Positions 1 to 5,310 of a DNA stretch of 6,294 bases are shown piece by piece (position 1 is the stretch's first letter; the number at the start of each line of letters is the position of its first letter). The stretch is from JAIVJG01 sp964236735 (GTDB lineage: Bacteria > Acidobacteriota > Blastocatellia > Pyrinomonadales > Pyrinomonadaceae), in NCBI GenBank assembly GCA_964236735.1, contig CAXSFM010000041.1:1-6294 (forward strand), given 5' to 3'. The notes under the pieces were generated by a model, which searched no databases, was not told the DNA's origin, and was given only the letters and a program-made list of their open reading frames with translations. A program made the position numbers and the translations under genes.

Positions 1-7
1 CGTTATC

Positions 8-22
8 CAATCAACTTGATTG
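8..22. repeat. 15-bp perfect palindrome, possible operator
   Basis: CAATCAA and TTGATTG flank a single central C, giving 7-bp perfect half-sites. The site is AT-rich and lies in a non-coding stretch beyond the rpsA terminator. Compact symmetry with a one-base centre suits a dimeric DNA-binding protein better than an RNA hairpin, since there is no room for a loop. It may belong to the control region of a gene left of the window. The palindrome is seen directly; any function is inference. Confidence 0.35.
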
Positions 23-101
23 ACGCCGTCTCTTCTCTGATTTAGACAGTCCCACGTCCGCGCCGACAATAGTTAGAGCCATTTGCTAATGTTTGATCAG
101 G

Positions 102-155
102 CGCAGAGAAAAGCCCCGCGCTGAATCGTAATTCGGCGCGGGGCTTTTCTCTGCG
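102..155 (-). terminator. rpsA intrinsic terminator, probably bidirectional
   Basis: Positions 102-121 and 136-155 are perfect 20-bp complements. The stem continues inward through 122-126 and 131-135 (one G-T wobble), leaving a CGTA tetraloop at 127-130, so about 25 pairs in all. Both strands read a GC-rich core (GCGCGGGGC) followed by TTTT, so the core hairpin plus U-tract works in either direction. It starts 13 bases past the rpsA stop codon. The outer part pairs an A-tract with the U-tract, as is usual for bidirectional terminators. Confidence 0.85.
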
Positions 156-168
156 TTCTTGAAATTAT

Positions 169-2154
169 CTAACTCTCTTCTTCCGATTCAACTGATTCGG
201 CCTCTTCGGCCTGTTCCACCGGCTTCTTTGGGAAGAAGTCCGCCAACTCACCGAGCGAGGCCATCCCGCCGCCCGCGTCCGATGAATATTGTTTGACATC
301 ATGCACCGGCTCGTCGTGTTTGGCGGCGCGGGCTGAGAGTCCGATCTTCTTGCTGTCCTGTTCGATGCGAAGAATACGGAAGTCCATCTCCTGCCCGACC
401 TGCGCCACATCTTCCGGCTTCTCCACGCGCTCGTCCGACAACTCCGAGACGTGGCACAAACCTTCGAGGCCATCGGCCAGTTCGACGAAAGCGCCGAAGT
501 TAGCGAAGCGCGAGATTTGCCCGTGGACGATGTCGCCGGGCTTGTGCTCGTTGACGAAGCGATCCCACGCGCTTGGCTCCGTGTCTTTGATTGAGAGCGA
601 GAGACGGCGATTCTCGATGTCTATGTTCGTGATGACCGCGTCAATCTCCTGCCCCTTCTTGAGCATCTCGCCGGGATGTTTGAAACGCTTGTTCCACGAA
701 ATGTCCGAGACGTGGACGAGACCGTCAACGCCCTCTTCAACTTCGATGAATGCGCCGAAGTCCGTCAGGTTACGCACGCGCCCCGAAACTTTATCGCCGA
801 CGTGATAGCGGCTCCGCAGCGTCTCCCAGGGGTTCGACTGCGTCTGCTTCATGCCGAGACTGATGCGACGCGCGCGCGGGTCAACGCCCAGTACTTCCAC
901 GTCAACCGCGTCGCCGGCGTTGACCATCTTGCTGGGATGCTTCATCCGCTTCGACCAGCTCATCTCCGAGACGTGGACGAGACCTTCGACGCCGGGCTCG
1001 AGTTCGATGAACGCGCCGTAATCAGTGACGCTGGCAATCGTGCCATGCAGGCGCAACCCCGAAGGGAAACGCTCCTCGACGCTCTCCCACGGGTCGGGCA
1101 GAAGCTGCTTGTAGCCGAGCGAGACGCGCTCGCGGTCGCGGTCGAACTTCAAAACTTTGACCTGCACGTTGTCGCCGACCTTGAACAACTCGCCCGGATT
1201 CTGCAAGCGTCCCCACGACATGTCAGTCACATGCAGCAATCCGTCAATGCCGCCGAGGTCAACGAACGCGCCGTAGTCGGTCAGATTCTTAATCTGTCCC
1301 TCGACGATGATGCCTTCTTCCAGATGGTCGAGCGTTTCACTCTTCTTGCCTTCGTTCGAGACTTCGAGCAGAGCTTTACGCGACAGCACGACGTTCGAGC
1401 GTTTGCGGTTGAGCTTGATGACCAGAGCCTCGATCTCCTGATTGCGGAGAGATTCGAGATTGCGGATAGGCCGCACGTCAACCTGCGAGCCGGGCAGGAA
1501 AGCGTCCACGCCGTCCACGTCCACACGCAGGCCGCCCTTGACGCGCTCGATGATGCGGCCTTTGACCGGCGTCCCGTCACGGAAGGCGACTTCGAGATCG
1601 TCCCATGAGCGCATTCGCATCGCGTCAGCGCGTGAGAGGATGGGGACGCCTTCCTGCGTCTCCATATTCTTGATGAGCACGTCAACTTCGTCACCGCGCT
1701 TGACCATCAACTCGCCGTTCTCCATGAACTCTTCAGCCGGGACGAGTCCTTCGGATTTATAGCCGAAGTCAATCACGACGCCGCGATCCGTGATGCCAAC
1801 GACTCTGCCGCTCACGACCGAGCCTTCCTGAAAAGCGGCTTGCTCCTGCTCGTACTGGTCGAGCATGGCGCCGAAATCCATGTCGCCGCCGCTGCGTCCC
1901 TGCGCGTCGTCATCATCCTCATCGTCGGCTTCAGGCGCGACGGGCGCGGCTGGCTCGTCAACGGGCGCTGATGCGGTGGCGGTTCCTGCGGAAGCGACGT
2001 TTGAAGATGAAGCGACATCCTGCTGCGGCGGCGGTTCAGAAGCAGCAGCGTTTTCAGTGGCGGCTGCCTGCGGTGAGTCGTTGGGCGTCACGCCCGGCGC
2101 TGATTGTTCGTTAGTGGGTTCGCCGGTTGACGGCTTGTTATCTTCTGTGGACAT
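169..2154 (-). CDS. rpsA: 30S ribosomal protein S1
   Basis: Protein S1 binds the 30S subunit near S2 and helps it capture and unfold mRNA during initiation. The 661-residue product has six S1 (OB-fold) domains at about residues 110-178, 193-260, 280-350, 365-437, 452-524 and 539-609. Domains 1 and 2 lack the aromatic/histidine RNA-binding pattern, like the ribosome-anchoring domains of E. coli S1. Domains 3-6 keep it (YGAF or FGAF, then GLxHVSxxS). Residues 92-103 (MDFGAMLDQYEQ) resemble the start of E. coli S1. They follow an extra region of about 90 residues rich in Ala, Pro, Ser and Glu with an acidic run near 75-83. The protein is therefore about 100 residues longer than the 557-residue E. 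coli S1. The ATG at 2154 is preferred because AGGAG lies 5 bases upstream; the internal Met92 has no comparable site. The stop is TAG. The tail (610-661) is acidic. The gene stands alone between its own promoter and terminator. Confidence 0.96.
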   Translation of the reverse strand: MSTEDNKPSTGEPTNEQSAPGVTPNDSPQAAATENAAASEPPPQQDVASSSNVASAGTATASAPVDEPAAPVAPEADDEDDDDAQGRSGGDMDFGAMLDQYEQEQAAFQEGSVVSGRVVGITDRGVVIDFGYKSEGLVPAEEFMENGELMVKRGDEVDVLIKNMETQEGVPILSRADAMRMRSWDDLEVAFRDGTPVKGRIIERVKGGLRVDVDGVDAFLPGSQVDVRPIRNLESLRNQEIEALVIKLNRKRSNVVLSRKALLEVSNEGKKSETLDHLEEGIIVEGQIKNLTDYGAFVDLGGIDGLLHVTDMSWGRLQNPGELFKVGDNVQVKVLKFDRDRERVSLGYKQLLPDPWESVEERFPSGLRLHGTIASVTDYGAFIELEPGVEGLVHVSEMSWSKRMKHPSKMVNAGDAVDVEVLGVDPRARRISLGMKQTQSNPWETLRSRYHVGDKVSGRVRNLTDFGAFIEVEEGVDGLVHVSDISWNKRFKHPGEMLKKGQEIDAVITNIDIENRRLSLSIKDTEPSAWDRFVNEHKPGDIVHGQISRFANFGAFVELADGLEGLCHVSELSDERVEKPEDVAQVGQEMDFRILRIEQDSKKIGLSARAAKHDEPVHDVKQYSSDAGGGMASLGELADFFPKKPVEQAEEAESVESEEES

Positions 2155-2158
2155 GCAA

Positions 2159-2175
2159 ACTCCTGTCGGACTCCT
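2159..2175 (-). promoter_or_regulatory. Tandem Shine-Dalgarno motifs of rpsA
   Basis: On the minus strand AGGAGT occurs twice, 11 bases apart (2170-2175 and 2159-2164). The proximal copy ends 4 bases before the ATG, with AGGAG at a good 5-base spacing. This fixes the start of rpsA at 2154. The distal copy is too far to serve that ATG directly but could act as a standby site for the 30S subunit (inference). Confidence 0.7.
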
Positions 2176-2239
2176 GCCTCGAATACGGCGCGTTGAAAAA
2201 CAGTTCGCGCCTCACCCGGCTCAAGCATTCGCGCGATGC

Positions 2240-2270
2240 GCTGTAGATACGAGAAACCCGTTGCTACAGC
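2240..2270 (-). promoter_or_regulatory. Hairpin in the rpsA leader
   Basis: GCTGTAG (2240-2246) and CTACAGC (2264-2270) are perfect 7-bp complements. Inside them, after a 2x2 internal loop, ACG pairs with CGT, leaving a 7-base loop. It sits about 85 bases upstream of the rpsA start codon. No U-tract follows, so it is not a terminator. It could be part of an autoregulatory fold, but nothing beyond the pairing supports that. Confidence 0.35.
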
Positions 2271-2345
2271 AGGCGTGCGCCCATGCTTGATTTGAAATTA
2301 GCTTGTGATGATTGACGGAAGCCGGAAGATTTGAGGGAGGGGTTA

Positions 2346-2360
2346 TGAGCTGAAAGCTCA
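2346..2360 (-). promoter_or_regulatory. Small perfect hairpin after possible leader peptide
   Basis: TGAGCT (2346-2351) and AGCTCA (2355-2360) form a 6-bp perfect stem with a 3-base loop. Read on the minus strand, the first three bases of the stem are the TGA stop of the possible leader peptide at 2358-2414. A ribosome stopping there would block the hairpin. No U-tract follows, so classical attenuation is not supported. Confidence 0.3.
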
Positions 2361-2414
2361 GTTAAAGGGGTCGCCAAAAGTTTTCGTTTCCTCACGCCCG
2401 TGGATCACCCGCAT
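2358..2414 (-). CDS. Possible 18-residue leader peptide or gene remnant
   Basis: This small frame reads MRVIHGREETKTFGDPFN and then TGA. The same frame is open upstream for 14 more codons to a TAA at 2457-2459. That upstream part has no better start. AAGGTGAT lies 9 bases before the ATG, a poor spacing for a Shine-Dalgarno site. The composition looks protein-like, and MRVIHGRE recalls the C-terminal strand (RVLHGRRD-like) of RelE/ParE toxins. The match is too short to name a family, and no antitoxin remnant is visible. It lies about 34 bases inside the proposed rpsA transcript. It could be a leader peptide, a remnant, part of a dispersed intergenic repeat, or chance. Confidence 0.2.
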   Translation of the reverse strand: MRVIHGREETKTFGDPFN

Positions 2415-2419
2415 GATCC
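2402..2419. repeat. Inverted repeat overlapping the small-peptide start
   Basis: GGATCA (2402-2407) and TGATCC (2414-2419) are perfect 6-bp complements separated by 6 bases. The pairing extends outward by one G-T and one G-C pair. It covers the ATG of the possible leader peptide and lies about 30 bases downstream of the predicted transcription start. It could be an operator half-site pair or an RNA hairpin; a repeat this short can also arise by chance. Confidence 0.25.
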
Positions 2420-2455
2420 GCCAATCACCTTGCCATGTGCCAGGTAGGAACGCAA

Positions 2456-2483
2456 TTTACACGCCGGAACAACCGCCTGTCAA
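2456..2483 (-). promoter_or_regulatory. Candidate sigma70-type promoter for rpsA
   Basis: On the minus strand a perfect TTGACA (2478-2483) is followed after 16 bases by TGTAAA (2456-2461), four of six matches to TATAAT. TAAATT with an 18-base spacer is an alternative. It begins 9 bases after the hairpin that closes the upstream gene, a logical place for a new transcription unit. The expected start is near 2448. The weak -10 keeps confidence moderate. Confidence 0.45.
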
Positions 2484-2492
2484 GGCGCGAGA

Positions 2493-2576
2493 GTCTGGCA
2501 AAAGGAAAAAGGCGCGAGGCAAAAATCGAAGATACGCATCCTCTCTGTGCCTTCCGCCTTTTTCCTTTTGCCAGAC
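2493..2576 (-). terminator. Long perfect inverted repeat, likely terminator of the propeller gene
   Basis: Positions 2493-2514 and 2555-2576 are perfect 22-bp complements containing AAAAGG and AAAAAGG tracts in one arm and the matching T tracts in the other. Partial pairing continues inward to 2521 and 2548, leaving a 26-base loop. On the minus strand the inner GC-rich stem ends in GCGCC followed by TTTTTCCTTTTG, which suits intrinsic termination. The hairpin begins 4 bases after the stop codon at 2581-2583. It also reads as a terminator on the plus strand. The long arms and large loop leave open a dispersed hairpin repeat or small non-autonomous element. Confidence 0.65.
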
Positions 2577-2580
2577 AGTT

Positions 2581-5025
2581 TTACTGTTTTGACGCGGCGC
2601 TGGCGTCGCGTCGCGCGACAAAGACTCCGGCAGAATGCGATCCGATGAGAATGCGATTTGAGTCGCGCGGGTCAAAGGCCAGCGCCCACACGCGACGGCT
2701 CGGCAGCGGCGGGTCAACGCGCTGCCACGTCATGCCTGCGTCCGACGAATGAAAGACGCCGCCGCCCTCGCTCGTCGAAAAGACGCGCCCGCCGCGCTCG
2801 TATGCGTTGCCGACGTAAAGCTCGTCCGGGTTCCCTGCGTTGACCAGAATGCTCGTGAAACTTCCCAGCGGAAGACCGCCGCCGCGCCGCAACCATCTCT
2901 CGCCGCCATCGTGCGAGATGTAGAGTGTTTGCGTCGTCCCGACATAGACGTAAGCGGAGCGTTTCGGGTCTTGCTCGATAACGTTGATGGGAGCCTCCGC
3001 CGTGATGTTCCTCACCTGCTCCCAACTCTTGCCACTGTCGCGCGAGACGAGGACGCCCGACGTGGCCGTCCCGACAAACACCGTCATCGGATTTTGCTGG
3101 CTCGTCGAGACGCAGAGCGTGCGCGCATCGAAGCCTTGCCCGTAGGCCAGTCTCTCCCAGCCCTTCTCGACATTGTAGGTGCGGAAGAGTCCCGTGTTGG
3201 TCGCGGCGAGCAGACCGGGGCGTCCGTCACGCTCGTCGAAGGTGTGCGTGATGAAGTTAATCGTATCCGTCAGATAGACGGGCGCGGCTTGCACGGAGTC
3301 GGCGGTTGCTCCCGCAGACTGCATCCCTCCGCCGAGTCCGAGCGCGTTCAGCGTCGCACTGTCGAATTTGCCGGTCACAGGGATGCCCTTGTCGGACTGA
3401 AACTTTCTGACGACGCCGACGGTGTGCGAGCCTGCCACGCCGTCCGGCGTGCCCACATCGTAACCGGCAGCGTTCAAAGCTTCCTGCGCTTGTTTCACGC
3501 TCGCATCATTCGTTGACTTCGGCGACGGCTTCGGACGCGGAGGCGCAGTCTCCTGCCCTGCGGAGGTGGCGGCAGTGCGCGATGAAGCAGTCGCCGGCGA
3601 CGCAGCGTGGCGACCGGCGCGCGCGCGGCCTCTGGCGGGGCGCGAAGAGGCCTTCGGTTTCGGCGCGCCCATCGGCGACCACGACGCGCCGCGATCCGTC
3701 GAGCGGTAGAGGCCGTAGTTCGTGCCGAGATAAATGATGTTTCCATCCTTGAGGTCTTGCAGGATTGAGTAAGCGATGAGACGACCCGGCATGTTGCGCG
3801 CAGACAGTTGCCACGTCGCGCCGTCGTCGTTGCTGACGTAGAAATAGCCTCCACCCGTCGCCGTGTTGATGGTCGTCGCGTAGATGCGTCCGGGCTGCTC
3901 GCGGTCTGGCAGAATGGCGTAGGCGCGGCGGCCGGAATAGCCTTCGTTGCTCGGCGTGAAAGTGCGCCCGCCGTCGCGCGAGATCATTACTCCGTAGTTA
4001 TTCGTGCCGATGTAAATCGTGTCTGGATTCTTTGGATGGACAGCGATGGCATTGACCTCGAAGCTCTGGCGATTCGTTGTCACCTTCCAGTCTGCGCCGC
4101 CGTTGGTCGAGAGCCAGAAGCCCTCGGTCGTGCCCGCGTAGATCACCTGTGGCTTCGCCGGGTTGATGATGATGGCGCGCGTGCGGCGCGACTGCGATGG
4201 AATGCCATTGACCTTATGCCAGTTTCCGCCGGCGTCCTTCGTTTCGTAGATGCCGCTGCACGCAGATGCGATGACGTGGTTCGGACTGTGGTCGTCAATC
4301 TCGATGGCGAAGATGTCGGAGTCGTCAATGATGCCCTGCTTGACGATGTTCCAGGTCTGCCCGCCGTCCATCGTCTTGTATGGCAAATACCAAGTTCCCG
4401 CATAGATCGCGTTTGCGTCGCGCGGATCAATCGCGAGCGACTCGACATTAATCAAGCCGGGCGTCGAAGAAGTCGGCAGTTGTTCCCAGGAGTCGCCCGC
4501 ATCCTTCGAGCGGAAGACGCCCGTGTTCGTCCCTGCGACCAACACATCCGGGTTCGATGGTGATTGCGCCAATGAATGCAACGCCTCATTTTTTAATTGC
4601 TCGGACTCGCGCCACGTCGTGCCGCCATCAGTCGTCTTGAAAAATCCGCCGGGTTCTTTGTGCCTGTGCGCGGCGGCGAAAATAACCTTCGAGTTGCGCG
4701 GATCAACGATGAGACTATCAACGATGAGGCCGGGACGATTGAAGCCGGGAAGGCGCGACCACGTCTGCGCGCCGTCGGTCGAAGCGTAAATTTGCCCGTC
4801 AATCGTGCTGAAGTAGAGATGTTGCGGGTCTTGCGGGTCAACGACGAGCGCGCGCACGTCGCCGCCCATCGGCCCCGTCACTTCCCAATTGAGCAGACGC
4901 TCGCTGGCGGCGGACTCTTTGTTATCGTCAGCCTTCGCGGGCGCAGCAAAGTTGGTCGCGAATGTTGACGAGAGAAAAGCGAGAAGCATGAAAGAGGACA
5001 GGATTTTTTTCATTGAAGGATTCAT
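2581..5025 (-). CDS. Secreted Asp-box (BNR) beta-propeller protein with inserted peptidoglycan-binding domain
   Basis: The product, 814 residues from this start, begins with a Sec signal peptide (KKILSSFMLLAFL core) and a likely cleavage after AKA at residue 32. Twelve Asp-box motifs (S/T-x-D-x-G-x-T-W type) follow, at about 82, 131, 173, 218, 262, 306, 349, 398, 442, 661, 704 and 760, plus a degenerate one near 616. This predicts a multi-bladed propeller of the kind seen in sialidases, GH74 xyloglucanases, sortilin and Ycf48. Catalytic residues of a glycosidase are not recognisable, so no enzyme activity is assigned. Between boxes 9 and 10 lie a Pro/Ala/Arg/Ser-rich linker (452-506) and a PG_binding_1-like domain (507-564). 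No Shine-Dalgarno site marks the start. ATG 5025 is chosen because it puts a signal peptide at the N-terminus and leaves room for the promoter at 5093-5120. ATG 5013 is equally possible, and ATG 5079 would add 18 atypical residues. The protein is probably periplasmic or cell-surface, docked to peptidoglycan. Its substrate or partner is unknown. Confidence 0.88.
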   Translation of the reverse strand: MNPSMKKILSSFMLLAFLSSTFATNFAAPAKADDNKESAASERLLNWEVTGPMGGDVRALVVDPQDPQHLYFSTIDGQIYASTDGAQTWSRLPGFNRPGLIVDSLIVDPRNSKVIFAAAHRHKEPGGFFKTTDGGTTWRESEQLKNEALHSLAQSPSNPDVLVAGTNTGVFRSKDAGDSWEQLPTSSTPGLINVESLAIDPRDANAIYAGTWYLPYKTMDGGQTWNIVKQGIIDDSDIFAIEIDDHSPNHVIASACSGIYETKDAGGNWHKVNGIPSQSRRTRAIIINPAKPQVIYAGTTEGFWLSTNGGADWKVTTNRQSFEVNAIAVHPKNPDTIYIGTNNYGVMISRDGGRTFTPSNEGYSGRRAYAILPDREQPGRIYATTINTATGGGYFYVSNDDGATWQLSARNMPGRLIAYSILQDLKDGNIIYLGTNYGLYRSTDRGASWSPMGAPKPKASSRPARGRARAGRHAASPATASSRTAATSAGQETAPPRPKPSPKSTNDASVKQAQEALNAAGYDVGTPDGVAGSHTVGVVRKFQSDKGIPVTGKFDSATLNALGLGGGMQSAGATADSVQAAPVYLTDTINFITHTFDERDGRPGLLAATNTGLFRTYNVEKGWERLAYGQGFDARTLCVSTSQQNPMTVFVGTATSGVLVSRDSGKSWEQVRNITAEAPINVIEQDPKRSAYVYVGTTQTLYISHDGGERWLRRGGGLPLGSFTSILVNAGNPDELYVGNAYERGGRVFSTSEGGGVFHSSDAGMTWQRVDPPLPSRRVWALAFDPRDSNRILIGSHSAGVFVARRDASAASKQ
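3334..3507 (-). other. PG_binding_1-like domain inside the propeller protein
   Basis: Residues 507-564 of the propeller protein match the peptidoglycan-binding domain 1 pattern: VKQAQEALNAAGY, then PDGVAG, a T-x-x-VVRKFQ segment, and KGIPVTGKFDSATLNALGL. This is the compact three-helix repeat that many cell-wall hydrolases use to dock on peptidoglycan. Its usual position is at a terminus. Here it is preceded by a basic, Pro/Ala-rich linker encoded by very GC-rich DNA (about 3508-3672), and further Asp-box blades follow it. Confidence 0.8.
4702..4728 (-). repeat. Short in-frame direct repeat in the propeller gene
   Basis: ATCAACGATGAG occurs at 4702-4713 and again at 4717-4728, a 15-base period. 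In the protein it reads LIVDSLIVDP. The multiple of three keeps the frame, consistent with slippage during replication or simply with repeated use of a common blade strand sequence. Confidence 0.6.
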
Positions 5026-5092
5026 TTGTCGGATGTACCAAAAGTTACAGGTCAGAGAATACGGATTAAGTGTCGCCATCCACTGCGAAGCT

Positions 5093-5120
5093 ATTATCTA
5101 CATGAAATTCGGTTTTGCAA
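5093..5120 (-). promoter_or_regulatory. Candidate sigma70-type promoter for the propeller gene
   Basis: On the minus strand TTGCAA (5115-5120, four of six to TTGACA) is followed after 16 bases by GATAAT (5093-5098, five of six to TATAAT). Transcription would begin near 5086. That leaves about 60 bases before the ATG at 5025 but only a few before the ATG at 5079, which supports the downstream start. Confidence 0.45.
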
Positions 5121-5205
5121 TTTCTGGCGGGAGAGGAATTGAACACGCCTTTTATGATGCCTTGTCGTCGAAGGCAGTTGTACCCCGCAGGCATTCACAA
5201 AAGAA

Positions 5206-5240
5206 GCGGGCGATGTTTCGATAAGTGAAACATCGCCCGC
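5206..5240 (-). terminator. Intrinsic terminator of the PKD/OmpA-like gene
   Basis: GCGGGCGATGTTTC (5206-5219) and GAAACATCGCCCGC (5227-5240) form a perfect 14-bp stem with a 7-base loop. Read on the minus strand the GC-rich foot of the stem is followed directly by TTCTTTTG, a U-rich tract. It lies about 70 bases past the TAA at 5311-5313 and upstream of the promoter at 5093-5120, so the two genes are likely separate transcription units. Confidence 0.85.
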
Positions 5241-5310
5241 CCCATCTTCTCGACAGCCAGGCCACACGCTTGCCTTAAGTTCAAACTAGCGTGCGACATG
5301 ATTGTCGTCT

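Larger units (their letters stand above)
2155..2448 (-). promoter_or_regulatory. Putative long 5' leader of rpsA
   Basis: If the promoter proposed at 2456-2483 is used, rpsA has an untranslated leader of roughly 290 bases. The stretch holds a possible 18-codon leader peptide, three inverted repeats and a doubled Shine-Dalgarno motif, but no open frame of convincing length. In gammaproteobacteria S1 represses its own mRNA through a structured leader (established knowledge). Similar autocontrol here is inference, and no leader homology is visible. Confidence 0.4.

Noticed and set aside
11..82. Minus-strand frame of 23 residues starting MALTIVGADVG
   Set aside because: There is no Shine-Dalgarno site and the product is very short. 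The bases overlap the palindrome and it follows the rpsA terminator. Chance is the simpler explanation.
676..1608. Long plus-strand open frame (310 codons) opposite rpsA
   Set aside because: It lies wholly antisense to a clear six-domain S1 gene and shows no recognisable domain. Long antisense frames are expected in GC-rich coding DNA.
2332..2354. Strong plus-strand Shine-Dalgarno-like GGGAGGGG before an ATG
   Set aside because: The frame is ATG AGC TGA, a two-residue product, and no downstream plus-strand gene exists for it to serve.
2435..2752. Plus-strand open frame of 105 codons spanning the inverted repeat
   Set aside because: It runs through the hairpin and into the 3' end of the propeller gene; the composition reflects the repeat and antisense sequence rather than a protein.
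2749..3516. Plus-strand open frame (255 codons) opposite the propeller gene
   Set aside because: It is antisense to well-defined Asp-box repeats and the peptidoglycan-binding domain. The translation is rich in Arg and Val with no family resemblance, a frame shadow.
3808..4563. Plus-strand open frame (251 codons) opposite the propeller gene
   Set aside because: Same reasoning: fully antisense to the repeats, low-information translation, no ribosome-binding site noted.
5265..5293. Inverted repeat CACGCT/AGCGTG just after the third gene's stop
   Set aside because: Only 6 bp with a 17-base spacer and no U-tract; the much better hairpin at 5206-5240 explains termination.
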